From DATBVX01 sp963705495 (GTDB lineage: Bacteria > Pseudomonadota > Gammaproteobacteria > Steroidobacterales > Steroidobacteraceae): a DNA stretch of 64,000 nt. Within the stretch, counting starts at the first letter, position 1. Every line of letters starts with the position of its first letter. The position numbers and the translations under genes were made by a program. Location: NCBI GenBank assembly GCA_963705495.1, contig CAVPJQ010000015.1, positions 1 through 64,000 of the forward strand. Direction: 5' to 3'. Shown piece after piece: positions 23,773 to 32,915 of the stretch. Under the pieces are notes generated by a model. The model saw only the letters and a list, made by a program, of their open reading frames with translations. It did no database searches and was not told the DNA's origin.

Positions 23773-26040
23773 ATGGTCAAGGACAGCCGAAAAATTGCTG
23801 CCATCCTGGCGGCCGATGTCGTCGAGTACAGCCGGCTCATGGGTGCCGACGAGCCGGGCACACTTGCCGCGCTTAAGATCCGCCGCGCCTTCTTCGATGA
23901 ACTGGTCAACGAATTCGACGGCCGGGAATTTGGCAGCGTCGGCGACAGTCTGATGGCAGAGTTCCCGAGCGCGGTGAACGCGGTGCTGTGCGCGCTGGCG
24001 ATCCAGCAGCGCACGGAAGACGAAAATGCATCGCTACCCGCGGCGCGGCGCATGCACTTACGCATCGGCGTCAATCTGGGCGATGTCATTGAAGAGAACG
24101 GCACCGCGTTTGGCGATGCCGTGAATGTCGCCGCCCGGTTGCAGTCGCTTGCCAAGCCGGGTGGCTTGCTGATTTCGAGGTCAGTCCATGATCAGGTCCA
24201 TCTGAAGATCCAGGCGCGTTTCATCGACGCCGGCACGCGTCAAGTCAAGAACATTGAGGAGCCGGTAAGGATTTTCGAAGTTCTTCCGCCTGAGCCCGCC
24301 GGGTTTGCCGGGAGGATCTCAGACTTCCTCGCGCGACTGACCTCACGGCGCGTCCGTCGTGCGGCGGCCGCTGTGGTCGTATTGGCCGCGGCTGTTACAC
24401 TTGGTCTCCTCGCCCGCGAGCTCACGCTGCCGAGGACCGCTGAACGTCTGGGCGCTGTGCTGGGTTCGCGGGACGCAGAGCCCATGCAGTACTCGATCGC
24501 AGTCTTGCCGTTCGTGAACATGAGCGGTGATCCTCGCTACGACTATCTCGGCGACGGGCTGTCCGAAGAGCTGTCCAATCGTCTGACCAGGATCCCCGAG
24601 CTGCGTGTGGCGGCGAGAACGTCCGCGTTCGCATTCAAGGGCAAGAATACGGATGTGAGTGAGATTGCCGACAGACTCGGCGTGCGCTACGTAGTCGAAG
24701 GAAGCGTCAAGTGGCAGGCGAGTCGCATCCGGATCACTGCTGCGCTCGTCGAGGGCGCAAGCGGGTCGAATCGTTGGGCCAATTCATACGAACCGAAGTC
24801 CGTCGATTTTTTCGTCATCGAGAACGACATCGCCGCCCAGGTCATCACGGCGCTCGAGCTCGTGTTCGGGAAACGACCCATGCCTATCCGGCCGCCACCG
24901 CGTAACAGCAGCGGCATGGCGTACGACTTCTACCTGCAGGGTCTTGCATATCTGCGGCAGGCGAAGAGCGCGAAGCCGCTCGAGGTGGCCGAGCAGCTCT
25001 TCGAGCGTGCGCTTGCGGAGCAGCCGGATTTCGCGCGTGCGCAGGCCGGATTGTGCGAGACGCTCGTAGAGCGATACACCCTCGAGAAGGTTCCGGTATA
25101 CGTAGCGGCGGCCGAGGAGGCGTGCGCGAATGCCGAAGCGCTTGATAGCGGCGCGCCAGAGGTGCACATGGCGATCGGCAGGTTGCGCCTCGCAACGGGC
25201 GATACGCGTGGAGCGGAGACTTCATATCGGCGTGCGCTGGCACTGGTTCCCCAGTCTCCCGATGTGTTGATTGGACTTGCCGACGCGCTTGCTGCCGGCA
25301 GCAAGGGGGACGAGGCCGAGAGCATGTACAAGCGCGCAGTAGCGATGCAGTCCAGCTATGCCGCCGCGTACGTCGCATATGGGAACTTCCTCCTTTCTCA
25401 GGGGCGCGCCGCCGACGCCGCCCTCGAATACGAGCGTGCCACCGTCCTCACTCCCGACGACCCCAATGCATTGAGCAATCTGGGCGGCGCATATTTTCTC
25501 CTGGGCAACCTCGAAAAGGCCGCGGACGCCTTTGCGCGTTCATTGGCCCTTGAGCCGCGTCGGGCGAGCTACTCGAACACCGGCCTGGTGCATTACTACC
25601 TCGGCCAGTATGGCGAGGCGGCGGAGATGGATCGCAAGGCGATCGAGTTCGCGCCCGCGGATCACCGGTTATGGGGGAACCTCGCCGATGCCTTGCTTTT
25701 CGACTCGCGACCCGATGAGGCCGAACAAACCTACCGGCACGCGCTCGAGTTGGTAGACGGCGAGCTGGCCGTGAATCCGAAGCATGCGGTCAATCAAGCG
25801 CAGTCGGCGTACTATGCGACACGCCTCGGCGAGAAGAACCGAGCCCGGCGCTCCATAGTAAGCGCTCTTTCCGAGGGGGAAGGCGACCTCTACGTCCAAT
25901 ATTACGTTGCGCTCGCGGAGCTGGGCCTCGGCGAGAAATCCAAGGCGCTCGCGCATGCAAGGCGCGCGCGCGAATTGGGATACCCGCAGAACCTGATGCG
26001 GGTCGCGCCGGAGATGGGGGATATTCGAAAGATGCTCTAG
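23773..26040 (+). CDS. Class III adenylate/guanylate cyclase with TolB-like and TPR domains
   Basis: 755 residues. The N-terminal cyclase domain (about 8-175) keeps both metal aspartates, D15 (LAADVVEYSRLMG) and D58 (GSVGDSLMAEF), and the GDAVNVAARL segment with the catalytic asparagine and arginine, so it looks active. A transmembrane helix lies near 197-218. A TolB/FlgO-like domain follows (IAVLPFVNMSGDPRYDYLGDG, LRVAARTSAFAFKG, VRYVVEGSVK), then about eight TPR units to the C-terminus. Such proteins are membrane-bound with the cyclase in the cytoplasm. The product (cAMP or cGMP) and signal are unknown. A small gene follows 26 bases downstream. Confidence 0.88.
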   Translation: MVKDSRKIAAILAADVVEYSRLMGADEPGTLAALKIRRAFFDELVNEFDGREFGSVGDSLMAEFPSAVNAVLCALAIQQRTEDENASLPAARRMHLRIGVNLGDVIEENGTAFGDAVNVAARLQSLAKPGGLLISRSVHDQVHLKIQARFIDAGTRQVKNIEEPVRIFEVLPPEPAGFAGRISDFLARLTSRRVRRAAAAVVVLAAAVTLGLLARELTLPRTAERLGAVLGSRDAEPMQYSIAVLPFVNMSGDPRYDYLGDGLSEELSNRLTRIPELRVAARTSAFAFKGKNTDVSEIADRLGVRYVVEGSVKWQASRIRITAALVEGASGSNRWANSYEPKSVDFFVIENDIAAQVITALELVFGKRPMPIRPPPRNSSGMAYDFYLQGLAYLRQAKSAKPLEVAEQLFERALAEQPDFARAQAGLCETLVERYTLEKVPVYVAAAEEACANAEALDSGAPEVHMAIGRLRLATGDTRGAETSYRRALALVPQSPDVLIGLADALAAGSKGDEAESMYKRAVAMQSSYAAAYVAYGNFLLSQGRAADAALEYERATVLTPDDPNALSNLGGAYFLLGNLEKAADAFARSLALEPRRASYSNTGLVHYYLGQYGEAAEMDRKAIEFAPADHRLWGNLADALLFDSRPDEAEQTYRHALELVDGELAVNPKHAVNQAQSAYYATRLGEKNRARRSIVSALSEGEGDLYVQYYVALAELGLGEKSKALAHARRARELGYPQNLMRVAPEMGDIRKML

Positions 26041-26066
26041 AAAATGAACATTTGAGGAGTAAGACC

Positions 26067-26378
26067 ATGAGCAATCTTGATCTCGACATCGTGCGCAAGG
26101 GCACCAAGACGCACACAAGGTTTAGGATGAAGTGGTACGAAACGATCGTTTTCCACAACTGGGAATCGAAGGCGTCTCTCACAGTTACAATCAACCCCGA
26201 CGGTACGGGACCTGTGCTCTCCGAAAACGGCGATCCGGTCGAGGGAGGCTTCATGGTGCCGCCCTTGGGGAGCAGGAGCTTCACGATCTTGCCGGATTAT
26301 CGAGGCGCGTACTTCGAGTACACGGCCCAGATCGAGGGTGCGGGCGGAGCTGATCCGATCGTAATCATCGAGCGATAG
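26067..26378 (+). CDS. Small conserved-looking protein of unknown function
   Basis: 103 residues from ATG 26067 with AGGAGT six bases upstream. No signal peptide or membrane helix. The sequence is beta-rich (KASLTVTINPDGTGPVLSEN, SRSFTILPDYRGAYFEYT), suggesting a compact beta-sandwich of about 100 residues. It is 26 bases after the cyclase-TPR gene and surely co-transcribed, so it may be a partner or target. I do not recognise the family. Its strong ribosome site and codon use argue that it is real. Confidence 0.7.
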   Translation: MSNLDLDIVRKGTKTHTRFRMKWYETIVFHNWESKASLTVTINPDGTGPVLSENGDPVEGGFMVPPLGSRSFTILPDYRGAYFEYTAQIEGAGGADPIVIIER

Positions 26379-26430
26379 GCTCTAGAAATCCTCGTCGTCA
26401 ACGACGCGACTGCGCAGCTTCTGTTTTAAT

Positions 26431-26507
26431 TGGTCGGGGCGGCGAGATTTGAACTCGCGACCCCTTGCACCCCATGCAAGTGCGCTACCAGGCTGCGCCA
26501 CGCCCCG
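26431..26507 (-). tRNA. tRNA-Pro (GGG anticodon)
   Basis: A 77-base cloverleaf with encoded CCA. The acceptor stem CGGGGCG/CGCCCCG pairs perfectly; the D arm has GCGC stems; the anticodon stem CTTGC/GCAAG encloses ATGGGGT with anticodon GGG; the T arm is GCGAG-TTCAAAT-CTCGC. In Pseudomonas a tRNA-Pro follows ihfA and merR, and here the same gene lies beyond an inserted protease gene. Confidence 0.95.
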
Positions 26508-26564
26508 AACCGGGAAAAGAAAGGTCGCGTTGTACCGCGGCGCGCATGATAGCCGTCGCGGCCC

Positions 26565-26600
26565 CAAAAAAGAACCCACGGCGGATCACGCCGTGGGTTC
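26565..26600 (-). terminator. Rho-independent terminator of the subtilase-like gene
   Basis: An 11-pair perfect stem (GAACCCACGGC at 26572-26582 with its complement at 26590-26600), a seven-base loop and TTTTTT on the minus strand begin about 20 bases past the stop codon. It also insulates the tRNA-Pro gene from read-through. Confidence 0.85.
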
Positions 26601-26618
26601 GCAAGCAAGCGGGATTCG

Positions 26619-28631
26619 TCAGAATCCCGAGATGAACTGAATGGCGCGTACCGCGTCGACGAAGCCGAAGCCGGAATCGAAATCGAAGCCTCGCCCGTCG
26701 TCGATCGGGAACGGTCCGGACGTGATCCCGGCCCGCGCCCTGACGTCCTGGGCCGTCAGCCGCAACGCCCGATACATGGTCTCCGGCGAGAGCTCACGTG
26801 GGCCCTGGAAGTGCTTGTGGGCAGCGATATCCCTTTGGCGCTTGTCCAGCATCAGCGCACCAATCCCGGCGACATGCGGAGCCGACGCCGAGGTACCGAA
26901 GAAATTCGGGAAACCATCGGGCTCTGTGGTTCCGGGTATCGGCACATCCAGATCGAAGAAGAAGAACGTCGTGTTGCCGCCATCCGGTCCGGTCACGCCG
27001 GGCTTGAGCCTGATGTCGGGAGCCGGCAAACGACGCCCCTTCTTGTCGAACAGGATCGGCACGCCACCCGCCGACGAAAAGTTCTCCAGACATGCTGCAC
27101 GACATTCCGGTTTGTTCTGGCCGAATTCCTCGGTGTTATAGAACGCCGCGGCTCCCACGGCTTCGACATTGGCCGCGTTAGTGTGTCCGTAAGCGGTGCC
27201 GCTCTTGGTGTCAAACTCGTTCACTACATAGACGCCACCCGGTCCGAGATCGAAATACACATACTTCATGAGCTTGGGTGCCGGCCCTTCGAACAGCTCG
27301 ATCGCCAGCTGTGCCTCCAGATCCGTGTCGCTGAGATTGACGAGAATCGGAATCTCGATCGCGTCACCGCCGATATTGAAGTCGATGCCGGGAATCTGGC
27401 ACACGACCTGCTCGGGGTCGTCGGTGCAGATCTCGATCGGAACACCATCGGCATCGATGAAATACGCATCGACATCACTCGCAGAACCCGCGCCGCCCGA
27501 CACCGAGAAAAACGGCTGATCCCACTGGAAAGAAAGCAGCGTGATGCTGCCGGCCTGCGCGGTTACGGATTGCAACGGATCGACGCCCTTGCCGGCATCG
27601 AAATCGTGCAAAGGCTGACCTGAAAGCCCGCCAAAGCCGGAGTTCCTGAAGCGCGACTCATATGACTGCCGGGCGTCATTTCCCGCTGACGAGAAGAATG
27701 CGACGCCCTTGGATACGGCTTTCTCCGCGGCCAGGGCGATGGGTCCGTCGAGGAACATGGCCTCGGCGAAATAGATGACGTCATCCACGATGATGTCCGC
27801 ATGGTTCTTGACCAGCTGGCCGATGCCCGCGGCGAAATCCTGTTCGCTCTCGAAAGCGGTATAGAACGCGAACGACGATCCCGGCGCCACGTCGTGAATG
27901 AGCTGCATGATCGCCCGGCCTTCGTCGGTACAGTCATCGCTCGGCGTGGCTGAAAGATCCTTGAGGATCGTCACATCCCTGGGCAGATCATTATTTCTGA
28001 TGTCTTCGGCCGCGCGCGTAAACGGCGCCCCCTCCGCAAACGCTCCGGGCGCACAGTCATAGCTGTCAGACATGACCCCGACCTTCACGCCCCGGCCGTC
28101 GATGCCGAATCGCTGCCGTGCGGTATCGGTTCGCATGGATCGATCGCCCTGCGTAGTAACGAGGCCGGCTCGCGTCATCGCCATGGCAGGACGCAGGAAA
28201 TGCAGGCCCTGAGTTCGTCCGATGTCGGCGAGCGATGCGATCGGCACACGCCCGCTAATGGCGCTCTCGTGCTGAGTCGCGTTGATCATGCCTTTGCCGG
28301 TCAACAGCGTTCTCAGCGCGGCCAGATCAGTCCCAGCCTCTGGGTACGCGCTCACAGTGACATAGCCATCGCTCGCCAACAGACCGCGCAATTTCCTGAG
28401 AAGCGTGGAGCCGGTCAGAGCCTTGCGCTGAGCGGCAGTCGCGCTCGTCTGACGTTGCAGTACCGATAACTGCGAACCCAGCTTGCGATCCGTGCCTGCT
28501 TTTACCTGCATGCGCATGTCGGCGAACGCGTCCTTGGCGCGAGCAGCCTGTGCCGCAGTCGCGCTCCATGCGGGTGTGGTGCAGAGCAACCCTGCGAGCA
28601 CTACTACCCGCGTGCCTGTAACGAATCTCAT
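26619..28631 (-). CDS. Secreted S8-type (subtilase-like) peptidase with altered histidine motif
   Basis: 670 residues with a signal peptide (1-23, ending AWSA). Subtilase landmarks: D189 in VKVGVMSDSYDC, oxyanion N318 in FFSSAGND and the nucleophile S581 in FFGTSASAPHVAGIGAL. Where classical subtilases carry HGT the sequence reads DEGRA (E237), followed by IHDVAPGS with H246. The base may be E237, as in sedolisins, or H246, or the enzyme may be inactive. The 120-residue region after the leader may be a propeptide. It has its own strong terminator and separates merR from tRNA-Pro. Confidence 0.8.
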   Translation of the reverse strand: MRFVTGTRVVVLAGLLCTTPAWSATAAQAARAKDAFADMRMQVKAGTDRKLGSQLSVLQRQTSATAAQRKALTGSTLLRKLRGLLASDGYVTVSAYPEAGTDLAALRTLLTGKGMINATQHESAISGRVPIASLADIGRTQGLHFLRPAMAMTRAGLVTTQGDRSMRTDTARQRFGIDGRGVKVGVMSDSYDCAPGAFAEGAPFTRAAEDIRNNDLPRDVTILKDLSATPSDDCTDEGRAIMQLIHDVAPGSSFAFYTAFESEQDFAAGIGQLVKNHADIIVDDVIYFAEAMFLDGPIALAAEKAVSKGVAFFSSAGNDARQSYESRFRNSGFGGLSGQPLHDFDAGKGVDPLQSVTAQAGSITLLSFQWDQPFFSVSGGAGSASDVDAYFIDADGVPIEICTDDPEQVVCQIPGIDFNIGGDAIEIPILVNLSDTDLEAQLAIELFEGPAPKLMKYVYFDLGPGGVYVVNEFDTKSGTAYGHTNAANVEAVGAAAFYNTEEFGQNKPECRAACLENFSSAGGVPILFDKKGRRLPAPDIRLKPGVTGPDGGNTTFFFFDLDVPIPGTTEPDGFPNFFGTSASAPHVAGIGALMLDKRQRDIAAHKHFQGPRELSPETMYRALRLTAQDVRARAGITSGPFPIDDGRGFDFDSGFGFVDAVRAIQFISGF

Positions 28632-28868
28632 GAATCATCCCTCCATTGCGAAATGCCTGCGCGCCACCCCGAATGTTCATCAGGCAAGCTTCTTGTCGGC
28701 TGCAGGCGGCGATTTGATTCTTGCCCGCCGCACGGTGTTTCCTACTCTCGCGGGGTGGCAAAAGCAATCGCCCGCAGGTGCATGAATGACGAGGTGCGCG
28801 AGAGCGCCGGTTCATTCAGATTGAAGGTTCGGCAGGAGTCGCGCAGTCGAATACGCGACGGCAGACTT

Positions 28869-29225
28869 TCAGCGGCGCAGGATGCGCAGGATCTCTTCGA
28901 GCTCGGACCGGAGCTGGCGCACGATCTGTACGCTCATGCTGAGGTCTTCGCGGGCCTCATCCCCGGTCAGCCGATTGCGCGCGCCGCCGATCGTGAAGCC
29001 CTGTTCATAGAGCAGGCTACGAATCTGGCGAATGACGATGACGTCCTGACGCTGGTAGTAGCGCCGGTTACCCCGCCGCTTGACCGGCTTGAGCTGTGGA
29101 AATTCCTGCTCCCAATAGCGCAGGACGTGCGGCTTGACGCCGCACAGGTCGCTCACTTCGCCGATCGTGAAATAACGTTTGCCAGGGATCGGCGGAAGTT
29201 CATCGTTATTGCTTGCTTCCAGCAT
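28869..29225 (-). CDS. MerR-family regulator linked to ihfA
   Basis: 118 residues with an N-terminal MerR winged helix (KRYFTIGEVSDLCGVKPHVLRYWEQEF, RRGNRRYYQRQDV) and a C-terminal coiled coil (VRQLRSELEEILRILRR), with no cysteine metal site. This short MerR protein is found after ihfA in most gammaproteobacteria and its targets are undefined. Its start overlaps the end of ihfA by 20 bases, so it is the last gene of the thrS-to-ihfA operon. Confidence 0.88.
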   Translation of the reverse strand: MLEASNNDELPPIPGKRYFTIGEVSDLCGVKPHVLRYWEQEFPQLKPVKRRGNRRYYQRQDVIVIRQIRSLLYEQGFTIGGARNRLTGDEAREDLSMSVQIVRQLRSELEEILRILRR

Positions 29226-29505
29226 AGGCCTCGACCCGCGCTTTGAGCTTCTGGCCCGGACGGAACGTCACGACGCGCCGTGCGCTGATCGGAATCTCCT
29301 CCCCCGTTTTCGGATTGCGGCCTGGGCGTTGATTCTTGTCCCGCAGGTCGAAGTTGCCGAAGCCGGAGAGCTTCACCTGCTCGCCCATCGCCAGCGCGGC
29401 GCGCACTTCCTCGAAGAACATGTCCACGAGCTCGCGTGCTTCGCGCTTGTTCAGCCCTAATTGATTGAATAGGGCCTCCGCCATTTCTGCTTTTGTGAGT
29501 GCCAT
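29206..29505 (-). CDS. ihfA: Integration host factor subunit alpha
   Basis: 99 residues, the standard length. The DNA-bending HU/IHF fold shows ALTKAEMAEALFNQLGLNKREARELV, then the beta-arm GRNPKTGEEIPISARRVVTF with the intercalating proline. It dimerises with IhfB (encoded at 43.6-43.9 kb) to bend DNA at recombination, replication and sigma-54 promoter sites. Its position after pheT is typical of Gammaproteobacteria. Confidence 0.97.
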   Translation of the reverse strand: MALTKAEMAEALFNQLGLNKREARELVDMFFEEVRAALAMGEQVKLSGFGNFDLRDKNQRPGRNPKTGEEIPISARRVVTFRPGQKLKARVEAYAGSKQ

Positions 29506-29508
29506 GCT

Positions 29509-31890
29509 TTATTGATCTCTTATTGAGGCGTTCAGCTCACGCCGCAGCCGGTCCACCACTGCGGCCACAATTTGGTCCGCGTCTTGGTCAGTAAGCGTGC
29601 GGGAAGATTCTTGTAAAATCAAGCCTAAAGCGACGCTTTTTCGTCCAGAATCTACACCAGCCCCCCGGTAGATATCGAACACACGCAGGTCGCGTAAAAG
29701 GCTTTGAGCGCCAACACTAACATGTTCGCGGATTGCCGCCAGCGTGACCGCCTCGTCGACCACGATCGCGATATCGCGGCGGATCAAAGGGTAGCGCGAA
29801 ATTTCTTCGAAAACTGGCAGCTTGCCTTCACATGCTGCCGTCACTTCGAGTTCAAACATCACTGGCACATATGTCAAGTCGAGTGCGCGCACCAACTCCG
29901 GGTGCAACTCTCCCAACCAGCCGACGGGCTTGTTGCCCCGTGAGATCCGTGCGGTACGGCCCGGATGCAGGCACGACAATGTTGCTGGCATGAATGAGAA
30001 CTCGCTCCCTGCACCCGTAAGCTCGAGCAGAGCCTCCACGTCGGCTTTGATGTCGAAGAAATCGACATTGCGTTTCTTCTCTCCCCATTGCTCAGGCAGC
30101 GCTGCGCCTGCCGCCACACCGGCGAGCGTCGCTATTTCCCTCAGCCCATCGGGGCCGGGTAGAAACTTGCGGCCTGATTCGAACAGCCGCACGCGATCCT
30201 GCTGTCGGCGGAGATTCTCCCGGAGCGCGATGATGAGCCCCGGCCAGAGCGAAACTCGCATGGCGGCAAGGTCGGCGGCGATCGGGTTGCTCAGCACCAG
30301 TGGCGTTGAGTCCGGGAACAACTGCTTCTGCAGCGCCGGGTCGACAAAACTGTAGGTGATGGCTTCGAAATAGCCACGATCGACCAGGGCCAAAAGCAGG
30401 CGATCCGGGTTCACGCGATTTTCGGCGAGCGGTTCGAATCGCTGCGCGATTCGTGCATCGACTTCAGCGATACGCTCGTAGCCGAACAGGCGCCCCACTT
30501 CCTCGACGAGGTCCGCTTCGATGCTGATGTCGAAGCGGTGCGAGGGTGGCGTCACCTGCCAGCCGTCGGCAGTGCCTCGAACTTGCATCTCCAGCGAATC
30601 GAGAATGCGTGTGACTTCATCATTCGCTACCGCGGCGCCGAGCAGGCGCGCAAGCTGGCGCTCGCGCAGTGTGACCGTAGGTGCGCTCGGCAAGCGGGCC
30701 TTGTCGATGGCGATGGTCGTTGGTCCCGCCTGCCCTCCGGCGATCTGCAGGAGGAGTTCGGTCGCCCGCTCCATCGATTCCTCCTGCGCGCGAGAGTCAA
30801 CGCCGCGCTCGAAGCGCTGCGCCGCATCCGTAATCAGCCCGTGGCGGCGCGCGCTTGCGCTGATGCCAGGTGGCGCAAAGTACGCGATCTCGAAGAAGAC
30901 CTCTCGCGTTGCCTCACTCACAGCGCTGCGTTTTCCGCCCATGACGCCGGCCAGGCCAACGGCTCCGGTCGCATCGGCAATCACGAGGTCTTGCTCTTGC
31001 AACGCCAGTTCCGTTCCGTCGAGCAACGTGAGCTTCTCGTTCGTCCGAGCTCGCCGAACATCGATGCCTGCGTCGAGACGTGCCAGATCGTAGGCGTGCA
31101 TCGGCGTACCGAGTTCGAGCATCACATAATTGGTCACATCGACGATCGGGTTGATCGCGCGCAGGCCGCAGCGACGCAGTCGTTCGCGAAGCCACAGAGG
31201 AGAGATCGCCCGGGCATCCAGACCGCGAATGACTCGGCCGACGAATTTCGCACAACCATCGGGTGCCGACAGCTTGACGGAAAAGTGCGCATCGACCTTG
31301 GCGGCCACGGGCGCTCGGGTGGGCGCCTTCAGGCGCCCACCACTCAGCGCGGCAACTTCGCGCGCGAGCCCACGCACACTCATCGCGTCTCCCCGGTTCG
31401 GGGTCACGTTGATCTGCAGAACCTGATCGTCGAGGGCGAGTACTTCGCGCAAATTGCGACCGAGCGGCGTGGCACCAGGAAGCTCGAGGATGCCTTCGGA
31501 CTCATCGCCAAGGCCGAGCTCACGCGCGCTGCACAACATCCCGTTCGACTCCACATCGCGAAGGTGCGCGGCCTTAATCGTCACCTCGCCCGGAAGCTTC
31601 GCTCCTGCAAGTGCCACGGCGGATCTCAGCCCGGCGCGCGCATTGCTCGCGCCACAGACGATCTGGATGCGATTCTTGCCATCAGTCGTGACGCTGCAAA
31701 CCGACAACTTGTCAGCCTGTGGGTGGCGCGCGCACTCCACGATTTCGCCCACCACGACACCTGAGAATGGTGGTGCGGCACTCATGCGTCCTTCTACTTC
31801 GAAACCCGCCATCGTGAGACGAGACGCGAGTGTCGCCGTGTCCCACGAGGGACTCGCCCATTCGCGCAACCAGGCTTCGCTGATCTGCAT
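29509..31890 (-). CDS. pheT: Phenylalanine-tRNA ligase beta subunit
   Basis: 793 residues, full length. The N-terminal tRNA-binding OB domain (VVVGEIVECARHPQADKLSVC) is followed by the B3/B4 editing region (GCAKFVGRVIRG), B5 (VTLRERQLARLLG), the catalytic-like core (ITYSFVDPALQKQLFPD) and the C-terminal FDX-ACB anticodon domain (FEEISRYPLIRRDIAIVVDE). It forms the (alpha-beta)2 synthetase with PheS, encoded two bases upstream, and provides tRNA binding and tyrosine editing. Confidence 0.97.
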   Translation of the reverse strand: MQISEAWLREWASPSWDTATLASRLTMAGFEVEGRMSAAPPFSGVVVGEIVECARHPQADKLSVCSVTTDGKNRIQIVCGASNARAGLRSAVALAGAKLPGEVTIKAAHLRDVESNGMLCSARELGLGDESEGILELPGATPLGRNLREVLALDDQVLQINVTPNRGDAMSVRGLAREVAALSGGRLKAPTRAPVAAKVDAHFSVKLSAPDGCAKFVGRVIRGLDARAISPLWLRERLRRCGLRAINPIVDVTNYVMLELGTPMHAYDLARLDAGIDVRRARTNEKLTLLDGTELALQEQDLVIADATGAVGLAGVMGGKRSAVSEATREVFFEIAYFAPPGISASARRHGLITDAAQRFERGVDSRAQEESMERATELLLQIAGGQAGPTTIAIDKARLPSAPTVTLRERQLARLLGAAVANDEVTRILDSLEMQVRGTADGWQVTPPSHRFDISIEADLVEEVGRLFGYERIAEVDARIAQRFEPLAENRVNPDRLLLALVDRGYFEAITYSFVDPALQKQLFPDSTPLVLSNPIAADLAAMRVSLWPGLIIALRENLRRQQDRVRLFESGRKFLPGPDGLREIATLAGVAAGAALPEQWGEKKRNVDFFDIKADVEALLELTGAGSEFSFMPATLSCLHPGRTARISRGNKPVGWLGELHPELVRALDLTYVPVMFELEVTAACEGKLPVFEEISRYPLIRRDIAIVVDEAVTLAAIREHVSVGAQSLLRDLRVFDIYRGAGVDSGRKSVALGLILQESSRTLTDQDADQIVAAVVDRLRRELNASIRDQ

Positions 31891-31892
31891 GG

Positions 31893-32915
31893 TCAGCCCG
31901 CACGAAACTGCGCCAGAAAGCGCAGGTCGTTTTCGAAGTACAGGCGTATGTCATTCACGCCGTAGCGGAGCATCGCCAGCCGCTCGATGCCCATGCCGAA
32001 TGCGTAGCCGGTCCAGCGTTCGCTATCGACGCCAGCAGCCTCGAGCACGGTGGGATGGACGACGCCGCAGCCCAGCACTTCGAGCCAGCCGCTCTGTTTG
32101 CAGACACGGCAGCCTGCACCGTTGCAGAACAGGCATTCGATATCGACCTCCGCCGAAGGCTCCGTGAACGGGAAATAGGATGGACGAAAGCGGATGCCAA
32201 GCTTGCGCTCGAAGAACTGCTCCATGAAACCGTGCAGCGCGGCCTTCAGGTTCGCGAGACTGACGTTCTCATCGACCATCAGCCCTTCGATCTGATGGAA
32301 CATCGGCGTGTGCGTGATATCCGAATCGCTCCGGTACACGCGGCCCGGCGCAATCACGCGCAAGGGAGGCGCCGTCTCGCGGAGCGTGCGGATTTGCACT
32401 GGCGAGGTGTGCGTGCGCAGAAGCTTGCCATCGGGAAAGAAGAACGTGTCCTGCATGGCGCGCGCCGGGTGATTCAGCGGGAAATTGAGCGCATCGAAAT
32501 TATGGAAGTCATCTTCGACTTCCGGACCTTCAACCACGCGAAAGCCGGCCGTACGGAACAGCGCCTCGGCCCGCAACCGGGCCTTGGTGACCGGGTGCAG
32601 GCCGCCGCTACGTACGCCGCGGCCGGGAAGCGTCACGTCGACCCGTCCCGCGGCCAGCTGCGTCGCCACCTGCGCCGATTCGAGCTGCACACGCCGTGCG
32701 CTGATCGCGTCGGCAAGCGCCTGCTTGGCGTCGTTGATGCGTTGGCCGTGAGCCGGCCGCTCTGCAGCCGGGAGCGTACCGAGCGCCTTGAGCTGCTCGG
32801 TAATCACTCCCGCCTTGCCGAGCACCCGAACGCGGATCTGGTCGAGCGCCGGCAGGTCGGCGGCCTGGGCGATCTCGCCCAGCACTGCCTCGACGGTGGC
32901 GCGCAGGTCGGCCAC
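31893..32915 (-). CDS. pheS: Phenylalanine-tRNA ligase alpha subunit
   Basis: 340 residues. N-terminal coiled coil, then the class II core with motif 2 (FHQIEGLMVDENVSLANLK), the FTEPSAEVDIECLFC segment and motif 3 (GYAFGMGIERLAMLRYG). It catalyses phenylalanine activation and charging with PheT. The start directly abuts the rplT stop, so the two are coupled. I see no leader-peptide attenuator between rplT and pheS; transcription must come from upstream in the operon. Confidence 0.97.
   Translation of the reverse strand: MADLRATVEAVLGEIAQAADLPALDQIRVRVLGKAGVITEQLKALGTLPAAERPAHGQRINDAKQALADAISARRVQLESAQVATQLAAGRVDVTLPGRGVRSGGLHPVTKARLRAEALFRTAGFRVVEGPEVEDDFHNFDALNFPLNHPARAMQDTFFFPDGKLLRTHTSPVQIRTLRETAPPLRVIAPGRVYRSDSDITHTPMFHQIEGLMVDENVSLANLKAALHGFMEQFFERKLGIRFRPSYFPFTEPSAEVDIECLFCNGAGCRVCKQSGWLEVLGCGVVHPTVLEAAGVDSERWTGYAFGMGIERLAMLRYGVNDIRLYFENDLRFLAQFRAG

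Noticed and set aside
28690..28770. Possible second tRNA-Pro remnant after merR
   Set aside because: GGCGGCGATTTGA resembles the tRNA 3' region but needs gaps and breaks off after about 15 bases; not distinguishable from chance.
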